Below are positions 14,639 through 20,216 of a stretch of DNA of 23,827 nt, piece by piece. Under the pieces are notes generated by a model. It was not told where the DNA came from. It searched no databases and saw only the letters and a list, made by a program, of their open reading frames with translations. Where the stretch lies: the IMG/VR virus record IMGVR_UViG_3300034279_000688, positions 1 to 23,827 of that record; one strand, 5' to 3'. Positions within the stretch are counted from its first letter, which is position 1, and each line of letters begins with the position of its first letter. Origin of the DNA: a virus. A program made the translations under genes and the position numbers.

Positions 14639-14740
14639 CTATTCGCCTCTAAAGATTTTGTAAAAGTAATCTTCATCAGGTTCAACACCCTCTGGAAGAC
14701 TAGCCTCGTAGACCTCGTAGGCCTCAACATATCCTCTCAT
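14639..14740 (-). CDS. 33-residue acidic microprotein
   Basis: MRGYVEAYEVYEASLPEGVE then PDEDYFYKIFRGE. Tyr/Glu-rich. Its ATG overlaps the upstream stop (TAATG), and gaggtga lies just upstream, so it is translationally coupled to 14740-14883. Function unknown. Confidence 0.65.
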   Translation of the reverse strand: MRGYVEAYEVYEASLPEGVEPDEDYFYKIFRGE

Positions 14741-14883
14741 TATTTCACCTCAATTTCTTCAATTGTAAAATCGTTAGTATCTAGAGTATCTAGTACTTTT
14801 TGAGCGTCTGCTCTATTTAGATAGACACTATCTGTATCTACACCCTCGTAATATCTTAGTATTGCGTATACTTTCATTTTCAT
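14740..14883 (-). CDS. 47-residue microprotein
   Basis: MKMKVYAILRYYEGVDTDSV, then YLNRADAQKVLDTLDTNDFT and IEEIEVK. This is a compact beta-alpha-beta pattern, like many small phage proteins predicted to bind or modulate host proteins. Ribosome site aaagg; a second ATG two codons in is an alternative. Controlled by the TGTCAG promoter at 14920-14942. Confidence 0.68.
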   Translation of the reverse strand: MKMKVYAILRYYEGVDTDSVYLNRADAQKVLDTLDTNDFTIEEIEVK

Positions 14884-14919
14884 TTACCTTTCTAGTAAAT
14901 CTTTTATCTTATATATATA

Positions 14920-14942
14920 ACTATATATGGGGGGTCTGACAA
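14920..14942 (-). promoter_or_regulatory. TGTCAG-type promoter for the 14883 operon
   Basis: Minus strand: TTGTCA, 11 bases (GACCCCCCATA), TATAGT. The leader contains ATAAGATAAAAG, a 12-base string also found downstream of the plus-strand promoter 15463-15485. Confidence 0.65.
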
Positions 14943-14952
14943 TTTTGGCCTT

Positions 14953-15050
14953 TTTAGATGAACGCCAGGTTAACTTTAGATGAACTAATTTAGGGTTATC
15001 AACAGGCAACACGCCGTAATGTGAATAAAGTTATACACACCTGTGGATAA
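14953..15050. other. Candidate replication-origin-like cluster
   Basis: Two 11-bp direct repeats TTTAGATGAAC (14953-14963, 14975-14985; 22-base period) are followed by DnaA-box-like sites: TTATCAACA (14996-15004), TTATACACA (15031-15039) and TGTGGATAA (15042-15050, a perfect box on the minus strand). The cluster sits in a gene-free divergent region. It may be an origin or a regulatory cluster; no replication gene is visible nearby. Confidence 0.4.
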
Positions 15051-15061
15051 CCTGTGAATTC

Positions 15062-15103
15062 GCCCGAGCCCTCGCTGATCATAGCGTACCCTTTACGTAC
15101 GAC
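15062..15103 (+). repeat. Composite intergenic element, copy 1
   Basis: GCCCGAGC (15062-15069), then TTTACGTACGAC (15092-15103) followed by a C-run. The same components recur at 15400-15441 and 17648-17690, and in part at 18662. Confidence 0.75.
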
Positions 15104-15112
15104 TTTAAGTAC

Positions 15113-15127
15113 CCCCCTCTCAGGGGG
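15113..15127 (-). terminator. GC hairpin after the 15137 gene
   Basis: CCCCC-TCTCA-GGGGG forms a perfect 5-bp stem located just beyond the stop of the minus-strand gene. There is no T-run after it, so termination is only a possibility. Confidence 0.4.
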
Positions 15128-15136
15128 CAAGGCAGA

Positions 15137-15331
15137 TTAATTTAATCTAACAAAAGTTGGCCAGGTAATTCCACAAGCCTCTTGAAATTTAGCGTCATTG
15201 AATCTTTCATTTTCTGCTAAAAATAAATCGCCAAATTCCATAACGATTTCTTCAAAAGTAGTTTGAGGAATTTCATCCTTAAATTCTTTTAGTAAAGAAG
15301 CAACTTTTTCAAAGTGTTGTCTAGTCATCAT
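15137..15331 (-). CDS. Conserved-type small phage protein, unknown
   Basis: 64 residues, helical: HFEKVASLLKEFKDEIPQTT, then FEEIVMEFGDLF and NERFNDAKFQEACGITW. The ending NERFDxxxFxxAC is a pattern seen in short proteins of many phages and plasmids. Two adjacent ATGs start it; ribosome site aaagga. Led by its own TGTCAG-type promoter, divergent from the early rightward genes. Function unknown. Confidence 0.75.
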   Translation of the reverse strand: MMTRQHFEKVASLLKEFKDEIPQTTFEEIVMEFGDLFLAENERFNDAKFQEACGITWPTFVRLN

Positions 15332-15361
15332 TTTTTATTTCCTTTGTTTGTAGTTAATTTT

Positions 15362-15384
15362 ACTTTATCACATACCCCTGACAA
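15362..15384 (-). promoter_or_regulatory. TGTCAG-type promoter for the 15331 gene
   Basis: Minus strand: TTGTCA, 11 bases (GGGGTATGTGA), TAAAGT, upstream of the ribosome site of the 15331 gene. Confidence 0.55.
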
Positions 15385-15399
15385 AAAGCCACTCGACAC

Positions 15400-15441
15400 G
15401 CTCGGGCAAAATCGGACATTTTGTTTATTTACGTACGACAC
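15400..15441 (+). repeat. Composite intergenic element, copy 2
   Basis: GCTCGGGC (15400-15407, inverted GCCCGAGC) and TTTACGTACGACAC (15428-15441), followed by a C-run and the promoter at 15463. Confidence 0.75.
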
Positions 15442-15462
15442 GCCGACCCCCCCTCCCACAAT

Positions 15463-15485
15463 TTGTCAGACCCCTGTGATAGGCT
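15463..15485 (+). promoter_or_regulatory. TGTCAG-type promoter of the rightward microgene operon
   Basis: TTGTCA, 11 bases (GACCCCTGTGA), TAGGCT. The predicted start is near 15492. It probably drives the long array from 15517 to 17639. Confidence 0.65.
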
Positions 15486-15516
15486 GAAAGCATAAGATAA
15501 AAGTTAGGATATAAAA

Positions 15517-15645
15517 ATGGGTTTTATAGAAATAGTAGATATAGATAATGACGGCGTGTCCGTTACAGAAATGTCAGAGGCTTCTGATATTGTAAGATTA
15601 GAAATTACATTAGCAATGATTTCAGAAATGAAAGGAAATAAATAA
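15517..15645 (+). CDS. 42-residue acidic microprotein with EF-hand-like loop
   Basis: MGFIEIVDIDNDGVSVTEMS followed by a helix (EASDIVRLEITLAMISEMKG). D8-x-D10-x-D12-G matches the first half of an EF-hand calcium loop, but the glutamate is one residue early. First gene after the promoter; weak ribosome site (gttaggat). Calcium binding is speculative. Confidence 0.65.
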   Translation: MGFIEIVDIDNDGVSVTEMSEASDIVRLEITLAMISEMKGNK

Positions 15646-15804
15646 ATGGATAAGTATGACAAAATAGATTTAATTCATAGCGAATTAAATGCAGAATACA
15701 ATGACAGCATAATGGCTGACTATGCATTACTTGGTACACTAAAAGCAGTAGTGACTATTGAACAATTAGATAAGTTAATTAAAATGAGAGGTTGGAATAA
15801 ATAA
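15646..15804 (+). CDS. 52-residue helical microprotein
   Basis: MDKYDKIDLIHSELNAEYND then SIMADYALLGTLKAVVTIEQ. Two amphipathic helices. It begins directly after the previous stop and ends TAATG into the next gene. No recognised family. Confidence 0.65.
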   Translation: MDKYDKIDLIHSELNAEYNDSIMADYALLGTLKAVVTIEQLDKLIKMRGWNK

Positions 15805-15914
15805 TGAGTTTAGTATGTTGGAGATGTGAAACAGAAATTCCTATGAATACCCCTGTGCATGATAACAAATATGCCCTTTGCTATGATTGTGCTATGGATA
15901 AGGTTATGGCATGA
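15804..15914 (+). CDS. CxxC zinc-ribbon-like microprotein
   Basis: 36 residues with C5-x2-C8 and C26-x2-C29, typical of a minimal zinc ribbon. Start coupled by TAATG, stop coupled by ATGA. Probably metal binding; function unknown. Confidence 0.65.
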   Translation: MSLVCWRCETEIPMNTPVHDNKYALCYDCAMDKVMA

Positions 15915-16036
15915 AAGGTATCAAGTGTTTATTCTGTGATGAATATAATGTGGCACGCAATATAGATAAAGATTGGTTTCTATGTCTGTCATGTGGACTA
16001 GACTATGAATTGGAAAAGGAGAAAATAAATGGCTAA
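15911..16036 (+). CDS. CxxC zinc-ribbon-like microprotein
   Basis: 41 residues: C6-x2-C9 and C25-x2-C28, ending in a charged helix (DYELEKEKING). It resembles its upstream neighbour in cysteine spacing and may be an old duplicate. The 3' end encodes the ribosome site (aaggaga) of the next gene. Confidence 0.65.
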   Translation: MKGIKCLFCDEYNVARNIDKDWFLCLSCGLDYELEKEKING

Positions 16037-16178
16037 TTGGTCAAAATGCGAAATATGCAATAACGATAAAAAATTCTTTCAAGTAGTGTGTGAGGTGTGT
16101 TGGTCAAGAAAAGAACACCCTGCCTACTATGATAAGATAAGCGAAATAGAAAATAGAAAGGAATACCAAAGTGTCTAA
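16029..16178 (+). CDS. CxxC zinc-ribbon-like microprotein
   Basis: 49 residues: C7-x2-C10 and C21-x2-C24, then a basic/acidic helix (YYDKISEIENRKEYQ). Strong ribosome site (aaaaggaga). Overlaps neighbours at both ends by 8 bases. Confidence 0.65.
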   Translation: MANWSKCEICNNDKKFFQVVCEVCWSRKEHPAYYDKISEIENRKEYQSV

Positions 16179-16416
16179 TTCAACACAACTATGGTGGGCA
16201 GGAGAGACAACACAATTTGGCGACATGCAAAAATTCTATGATGTTAATTTGTGGACTATGGAAAGTAAAGACGGCTCTTATGCTAGTGTAATCCTTGACG
16301 GCGAAATGATAAAAAGTTGGCGTTGTGATGGTGCATGGGACTTGGCTAGAAAATTAGCAGAGTCTCACTTACTTAAAAGAGAACAACTAGAACAAGAGGG
16401 TTGGGTGACAGACTAA
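16171..16416 (+). CDS. Small soluble protein, unknown (GTG start)
   Basis: 81 residues starting at GTG with ribosome site aaagga. Trp-rich (LWWAGE, NLWTMES, SWRCDGAWDLA), with a beta sheet followed by a helix (DLARKLAESHLLKREQLEQE). It ends EGWVTD, nearly repeated at the end of the next gene. No family recognised. Confidence 0.68.
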   Translation: MSNSTQLWWAGETTQFGDMQKFYDVNLWTMESKDGSYASVILDGEMIKSWRCDGAWDLARKLAESHLLKREQLEQEGWVTD

Positions 16417-16610
16417 TGAATACATATTCAGAAGATAACGATTGCCCTAAGTGTAATCATAAAGGTGAAATTATCTTTCATCAATATGTAAATAGTTTCT
16501 CTTGTCAATGGTGTGGGTTTTGGTGGGACTTTGGTGTTGATATTGAAAAATTAACAAATTTATTGAATAATCATAATATCAAAAGACAAGAGGGTTGGGT
16601 AACTAACTAA
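16416..16610 (+). CDS. Zinc-ribbon-like small protein
   Basis: 64 residues from the ATG that overlaps the previous stop (TAATG). C10-x2-C13 and C30-x2-C33 (CPKC, CQWC) form a clear zinc ribbon with an aromatic core (FWWDFG). The helical tail ends QEGWVTN, matching the previous gene's QEGWVTD. Likely metal- or nucleic-acid-binding. Confidence 0.7.
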   Translation: MNTYSEDNDCPKCNHKGEIIFHQYVNSFSCQWCGFWWDFGVDIEKLTNLLNNHNIKRQEGWVTN

Positions 16611-16717
16611 TGGCTACTTGCGATATTTGTAAAACTAAGATAAACTATGACGAAGACGGAGGACATATTTATCCTGACAACAGCGTATTGTGTCCACCTT
16701 GCGAGGGAGAACAATGA
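16610..16717 (+). CDS. CxxC microprotein
   Basis: 35 residues: C4-x2-C7 and C28-x2-C31 with an acidic loop between (DEDGGHIYPD), a rubredoxin- or zinc-ribbon-like arrangement. TAATG start and ATGA stop. Confidence 0.65.
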   Translation: MATCDICKTKINYDEDGGHIYPDNSVLCPPCEGEQ

Positions 16718-16917
16718 AGCCACAATGGTTAGCACACTTAGAAACAGCAAGAGACAAAATACTAGTAGCACAAAGTTGTTTAGATGAAACAGCGTATTTT
16801 GCTGAATTATCTGAAAGCACAAAAGAACAACTATTGCGATTGTCAGAGCATTGTAGTAAGATGACAATGCACTTAAACGCACTAACAAAACTAGAAAAGG
16901 AGAAAGCAAATGTCTGA
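16714..16917 (+). CDS. Small helical protein, unknown
   Basis: 67 residues starting MKPQWLAHLETARDKILVAQ. The ATG at 16714 is chosen because it overlaps the previous stop and follows gagggaga. It is almost entirely helical (LETARDKILVAQSCL, STKEQLLRLSEHCSK), suggesting a small coiled-coil or helical bundle. A TGTCAG promoter-like match lies inside (16840-16862). Confidence 0.65.
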   Translation: MKPQWLAHLETARDKILVAQSCLDETAYFAELSESTKEQLLRLSEHCSKMTMHLNALTKLEKEKANV

Positions 16918-17068
16918 CCCAAGATTTCTAATGGCAGAGACTTATACAATACTAAAAGGAAATTCTAAACTAGAAGACGCCTTTAGCGAAGAAATAAATA
17001 AAGTTAATTCACCAGAAGAAGCGATTGAAGTTTGTTTCAAGTATCAAGAGTTGGTGACAAATGCCTAA
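16910..17068 (+). CDS. 52-residue helical microprotein
   Basis: MSDPRFLMAETYTILKGNSK then LEDAFSEEINKVNSPEEAIE. Helical, acidic. Good ribosome site (aaaaggaga); overlaps both neighbours by 8 bases. Function unknown. Confidence 0.65.
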   Translation: MSDPRFLMAETYTILKGNSKLEDAFSEEINKVNSPEEAIEVCFKYQELVTNA

Positions 17069-17327
17069 AAAACCAATACATAAAATGGTTGATGAAGTAT
17101 TTGATAAAGATATAACACAAGACTTAATAGATGAACTAGCAGAGGAAAAAACCTTTATAGTTAATACATTGAGAAAGTTTGTTGAGTCTGATGAAATGTG
17201 GGCACAACTAGCAGATAACAGGGAAGCCAGACATAATTTCCTAATCAACCTGCAAATGCTATTCTTAAACGATATAGAAAACCAGACACTAATTGAACTA
17301 GCAACTACCAAATGGGGGAACGACTAA
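17061..17327 (+). CDS. Small helical protein, unknown
   Basis: 88 residues: MPKKPIHKMVDEVFDKDITQ, followed by three or four helices rich in Glu/Asp and Leu. No catalytic or metal motif. The stop overlaps the next ATG (TAATG). Confidence 0.68.
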   Translation: MPKKPIHKMVDEVFDKDITQDLIDELAEEKTFIVNTLRKFVESDEMWAQLADNREARHNFLINLQMLFLNDIENQTLIELATTKWGND

Positions 17328-17404
17328 TGCTTAAAATAGTCCTCATTGGTATAGCATTGTATGTGTTAACTATATATCTTAATAGATATGATAAGGAGTT
17401 ATAA
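17327..17404 (+). CDS. 25-residue single-span membrane microprotein
   Basis: MLKIVLIGIALYVLTIYLNR then YDKEL. Nearly all of it is one transmembrane helix. Start coupled by TAATG. Its 3' end carries the ribosome site (aaggag) of the next gene. Confidence 0.55.
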   Translation: MLKIVLIGIALYVLTIYLNRYDKEL

Positions 17405-17405
17405 A

Positions 17406-17639
17406 ATGTCTGCTAAAATAAAAAGCATGGAACTCATACACGCTGATATTTTATACCCTGACCAACTTATGCCTAATGACATAATCAAAGTAGAAAATGA
17501 TTTACTAACGATTGTGTCAGTAGAAGATACTGAAACAGGTTACAAGATAAAAACACTAAATGAATTTGGTGAACAAGATTTTATTGAAACAGATAATGAA
17601 ACTAAATTTGATTTATTTGTTTTTGTTGGCAACGACTGA
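17406..17639 (+). CDS. Small beta-barrel-like protein, unknown
   Basis: 77 residues from the ATG after aaggag. The pattern LMPNDIIKVENDLLTIVSVE, then GYKIKTLNEFGEQDFIE looks like a small SH3-like or KOW-type barrel. By eye it is a paralogue of the protein at 21797-22024 (LEVGDLIKVKNEVYEVVNLN). Last gene before the next intergenic control region. Confidence 0.65.
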   Translation: MSAKIKSMELIHADILYPDQLMPNDIIKVENDLLTIVSVEDTETGYKIKTLNEFGEQDFIETDNETKFDLFVFVGND

Positions 17640-17647
17640 GGATCCAC

Positions 17648-17690
17648 GCCCGAGCCATCCACAACTTATCCACAGGCTTTACGTACGACA
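17648..17690 (+). repeat. Composite intergenic element, copy 3, with DnaA box
   Basis: GCCCGAGC (17648-17655), a perfect DnaA-type box TTATCCACA (17666-17674) and TTTACGTACGACAC (from 17678), followed by an 8-C run and the promoter at 17707. Confidence 0.75.
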
Positions 17691-17706
17691 CACTACCCCC
17701 CCCTGC

Positions 17707-17735
17707 TTGACCCTGTCAGTCTAATATGATATATT
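17707..17735 (+). promoter_or_regulatory. Promoter of the GP88 operon
   Basis: TTGACC (17707-17712), 17-base spacer, TATATT (17730-17735). Within the spacer CTGTCA lies 11 bases from the -10, the same phase as in the other TGTCAG promoters. The -10 ends six bases before the ATG at 17742. Confidence 0.65.
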
Positions 17736-17741
17736 TATTCT

Positions 17742-17879
17742 ATGTTCAATTATTTCCAAAAACCTAAAGAGCAGATTAGGCGTATTCAAGAATTGCGTAG
17801 GTCTGGTGCTAGTACCCCTATGCCTAATAAAAAAAAGTATTCAAGAAAAAATAAACACAAAGGAAAAGAAAATGAATAA
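17742..17879 (+). CDS. 45-residue basic microprotein upstream of GP88
   Basis: MFNYFQKPKEQIRRIQELRR, then a Lys-rich tail (NKKKYSRKNKHKGKENE). Strongly basic, so nucleic-acid binding is possible. The promoter spacing predicts a leaderless mRNA. It overlaps the GP88 start by 8 bases, and its 3' end provides GP88's ribosome site (aaaggaaaag); it may act partly as a coupling leader. Confidence 0.55.
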   Translation: MFNYFQKPKEQIRRIQELRRSGASTPMPNKKKYSRKNKHKGKENE

Positions 17880-18594
17880 GTTAAAACGCTCACACGATAG
17901 AAAAGTTACTAACCTAGTTAATAATGCTGGTAATGGTAGTTTAATTCAAAATACATTTGGTCTACCTGCAGGAAAAAATTATTCATGCCCTAGTGCTACA
18001 TCCATATGTGAGAAAGTATGTTATGCAGGAAAACTAGAAAAATTATACAAGGCAGTCAAGGCTAATCTATTGCATAATTGGGAATTACTAAAAGACGCTG
18101 ACAGAATAACCATGTTTGATTTATTGTCAGACATGGTAGCAGATTTTAAAAAAGATTGTGTTAAGCGTAATGCTGAAATGTTATTTCGTATTCACTGGGA
18201 TGGCGATTTCTTCAATGAGGAATACACACACGCATGGCGTTCAGTTATTGAGGAACAACCTGACATAAAATTTTGGGTATATACAAGAGTAAAGTCTGCA
18301 GCCTTAATTCTTAAAGACTTACCTAATCTAAGTTTATATTATTCTACAGATAGTGAAAATACAGATAATGCTAAAGTATTATCCGTTGAGCATGGAATTA
18401 AATTAGCATATCTTGCAGATACATTCGCAATGGGTAAGGAACAACTACTTAACTTAGTTAATGCAAAGGGTGTTCCATGTCCTGAGAATAATAAAAAAAT
18501 TCCTCTTATTGACAAGGGTGGCTCTGCATGTGTAAAATGTAGTCAATGTGTAGTTGGAAGGAATAATATTTTGTTTAGTGCAACTAAAAAATGA
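17872..18594 (+). CDS. GP88-family phage protein
   Basis: 240 residues from the ATG after aaaggaaaag; an in-frame GTG at 17806 is rejected for lack of a site. C39-P, C46 and C50-YAG near the start (SCPSATSICEKVCYAGK), then FRIHWDGDFF in the middle, and C203, C220, C223, C226 near the end (VPCPENN, ACVKCSQC) match the phage GP88 family as I recall it. The seven conserved-looking cysteines suggest a metal or iron-sulfur site. The biochemical role of the family is not established. Confidence 0.8.
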   Translation: MNKLKRSHDRKVTNLVNNAGNGSLIQNTFGLPAGKNYSCPSATSICEKVCYAGKLEKLYKAVKANLLHNWELLKDADRITMFDLLSDMVADFKKDCVKRNAEMLFRIHWDGDFFNEEYTHAWRSVIEEQPDIKFWVYTRVKSAALILKDLPNLSLYYSTDSENTDNAKVLSVEHGIKLAYLADTFAMGKEQLLNLVNAKGVPCPENNKKIPLIDKGGSACVKCSQCVVGRNNILFSATKK

Positions 18595-18647
18595 GACCAA
18601 TTTATTTTTTTGCATTCTTATTGTTTTGGTTATTCTTAATTCAGTGA
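18591..18647 (+). CDS. 18-residue membrane microprotein (possible)
   Basis: MRPIYFFAFLLFWLFLIQ. The ATG overlaps the GP88 stop (ATGA), and the whole peptide could be one membrane helix. The short length makes it uncertain. Confidence 0.35.
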   Translation: MRPIYFFAFLLFWLFLIQ

Positions 18648-18658
18648 TCTGCTAAAGG

Positions 18659-18672
18659 GCTGCCCGAGCAGC
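18659..18672 (+). terminator. Hairpin after GP88 containing the GCCCGAGC motif
   Basis: GCTGC-CCGA-GCAGC, perfect 5-bp stem, just downstream of the GP88 operon. No T-run. The loop overlaps the recurring octamer GCCCGAGC (18662-18669). Confidence 0.4.
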
Positions 18673-18763
18673 AAAGGCGTATCCTATCACATTATTAAGG
18701 TGCTTGTCAACCCCCCCCTGTGTGAGATGTATCACAAAAAAAATATCAAAATATCACTTGCAA

Positions 18764-18786
18764 ATGTCAGATAAAAATGTTAGTAT
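18764..18786 (+). promoter_or_regulatory. TGTCAG-type promoter of the 18815 gene
   Basis: TTGCAA (18758-18763) as -35, then ATGTCA 11 bases from TAGTAT (18781-18786); -35 to -10 spacing is 17. A ribosome site (aaggaga) follows. Confidence 0.6.
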
Positions 18787-18814
18787 TAGATACAACAACA
18801 ATTAAGGAGAAAAT

Positions 18815-18982
18815 ATGTCAGTAGCAGTTGCAGATTTTAAGGTGGGCGACAAGTTCGTTACACAAAAGTCAAAAGCAGAAGGAATTATCACAGAGTTAAT
18901 TCCACAACCAAATGGCAATATTCGTGTAAAACTTGATGTTAATGGTCAAACACGATATACTACTTGGACAGCAAAGAAATAA
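18815..18982 (+). CDS. 55-residue beta-barrel-like protein
   Basis: MSVAVADFKVGDKFVTQKSK, then AEGIITELIPQPNGNIRVKL and DVNGQTRYTTW. V-G-D-K-F, G-I-I-T-E and N-I-R-V-K-L look like strands of a small SH3- or KOW-like barrel. Strong ribosome site (aaggaga) and a dedicated promoter. Such domains often bind nucleic acids or proteins; the role is unknown. Confidence 0.7.
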   Translation: MSVAVADFKVGDKFVTQKSKAEGIITELIPQPNGNIRVKLDVNGQTRYTTWTAKK

Positions 18983-18993
18983 ATAAAATTGAG

Positions 18994-19013
18994 AGGGGGC
19001 AACCCTGTCCCCT
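18994..19013 (+). terminator. G/C hairpin between 18982 and 19055
   Basis: AGGGG (18994-18998) pairs with CCCCT (19009-19013), followed by TTTCATT. It could terminate or attenuate transcription between the two genes. Confidence 0.45.
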
Positions 19014-19054
19014 TTCATTATCAGTATCCCCCTACAAAACAAAGGAAAAGAAAA

Positions 19055-19510
19055 ATGGCAAAAGCAATAAATGTAAAGGTAGCCAGAACTAAGGTTATCA
19101 AAGCATTAGAAGTAAAAGTTCAAGAAATGCAAAATGCACAAATGAACTATGACTTATTGGTAAGTAAGCATGAGTCAGATTATAGTGATTGGAAAAACAA
19201 AGTAGCCCAGATTGCCTATGCTCATCTTGACTCAGTAAAAGATAAGCAAAAGACTATTTGTGTTAGAAATGCTTGGCACAATGACGACAATATCAGAGTT
19301 GATGTTGAAGTTGAAATCCCTAAAGACAAACTACCAGCAGAACCAGAAGCACCAAAAAATCCTTTCCAATCACAAGGATATGGTCGCAACTATATTGGTG
19401 GTTTTGAGGACAGACTTGCAGAAATACAAAATGCAATTCGTGTTCTTAGCATGTCAGATGAGGAAGTAGTTTCAACCTCTACCTACCAATCTGTGAGTCG
19501 CTACTTATAG
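19055..19510 (+). CDS. Small helical/beta protein, unknown
   Basis: 151 residues from the ATG at 19055, after aaaggaaaag. It begins MAKAINVKVARTKVIKALEV, continues as a long helix (residues 10-60), a beta block (KTICVRNAWHN, IRVDVEVEIP), a Pro-rich linker and a C-terminal helix (FEDRLAEIQNAIRVLSM). No family recognised; an upstream in-frame GTG/ATG-less extension is ignored. Probably an early gene with a structural or DNA-related accessory role. Confidence 0.7.
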   Translation: MAKAINVKVARTKVIKALEVKVQEMQNAQMNYDLLVSKHESDYSDWKNKVAQIAYAHLDSVKDKQKTICVRNAWHNDDNIRVDVEVEIPKDKLPAEPEAPKNPFQSQGYGRNYIGGFEDRLAEIQNAIRVLSMSDEEVVSTSTYQSVSRYL

Positions 19511-19719
19511 ATTTTGGCAAGAACCAAATACATGGATATTAGTTCCATACACTTGGTAGCCAAGACAACCTGAGCATGTTGCTAAACTGCTCACCAATAA
19601 ATGTGGTGAGGGTTGGTTTGAACTGTGTAATCACCTAGGTTCCAACCCTCATCCAAAGCCGCACGTACCGTCCACTGGCCCGCATCCGTAGGGTTTGCGG
19701 GATCCAGGGGCGGACCCAA
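19511..19719 (+). ncRNA. Candidate structured RNA region
   Basis: About 210 gene-free bases with several strong hairpins. Hairpin 1: ACCAA-ATGGA pairs with TCCAT-TTGGT (19523-19557). Hairpin 2: TGAGCA/TGCTCA (19571-19593), overlapping CTCACC/GGTGAG (19590-19610) as an alternative. Hairpin 3: GAGGGTTGG/CCAACCCTC (19608-19650). Hairpin 4: CCGTCC-CTGG-CCCGCA pairs with TGCGGG-CCAG-GGGCGG (19668-19713, one G-U). The last is followed by GTTTT and could be a terminator. It is GC-richer than its surroundings and could be a leader, a small RNA or a set of terminators. Confidence 0.5.
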
Positions 19720-19759
19720 GTTTTGTGAGGGAAACGGTTTACGATTACGTATTACGTCC

Positions 19760-19788
19760 TTGACTTCGAATTACGATTATGATAGGAT
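19760..19788 (+). promoter_or_regulatory. Sigma70-type promoter of the 19820 gene
   Basis: TTGACT (19760-19765), 17-base spacer, TAGGAT (19783-19788). The spacer contains the recurring ATTACGA motif. Confidence 0.6.
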
Positions 19789-19819
19789 TTTTTACGGTGG
19801 AACTATTAAAAGGTGGTAT

Positions 19820-20098
19820 ATGAAAAGACCAAAGGTAAGTGAAGTAAATTATACTTTAATCTATTCTAAGAATGGTTTAGAGGTATATGCTAGTGAGCAA
19901 GATATTTATAATGATTTTAGAATAAAACTAAATAATCATTGGGCTAAAAGATATTATGGTGAAACTGCATGGATGGATGTAACTAGGTTTGTTCATGACC
20001 AAGCCATGGAATTTTGGGATTTTAATATAGAAGATATATATTCTGAGAGTATAGTTAAGGCTATGACAGAATTAACTAGTAGATTGGAAAAATTATAA
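19820..20098 (+). CDS. Small protein, unknown
   Basis: 92 residues from the ATG after aaggtgg; an in-frame TTG at 19760 is the promoter's -35 instead. Sequence starts MKRPKVSEVNYTLIYSKNGL, with Trp/Tyr-rich middle (NHWAKRYYGETAWMDVTRFV) and a C-terminal helix. No domain recognised. Confidence 0.68.
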   Translation: MKRPKVSEVNYTLIYSKNGLEVYASEQDIYNDFRIKLNNHWAKRYYGETAWMDVTRFVHDQAMEFWDFNIEDIYSESIVKAMTELTSRLEKL

Positions 20099-20099
20099 T

Positions 20100-20216
20100 A
20101 TGAGTGAATATAAATGTTTTGACTGTGGTTTAGATTTGGGTAGAATAAAAGCATATATGAGATGTAACGCATGTTATGTCCAATGGTACATGAGAACAGG
20201 AACACAATCATGGTAA
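20100..20216 (+). CDS. CxxC zinc-ribbon-like microprotein
   Basis: 38 residues: C6-x2-C9 and C22-x2-C25, ending YMRTGTQSW. The basic, aromatic tail could contact nucleic acid. It starts two bases after the previous stop and overlaps the next gene. Confidence 0.65.
   Translation: MSEYKCFDCGLDLGRIKAYMRCNACYVQWYMRTGTQSW

Noticed and set aside
16607-17311. Minus-strand open frames of about 100 codons
   Set aside because: Antisense to tightly coupled plus-strand microgenes with ribosome sites.
18703-18726. Seventh TGTCA promoter candidate
   Set aside because: It has TTGTCAA and a C-run but no TANNNT at the fixed distance, so it is not counted.
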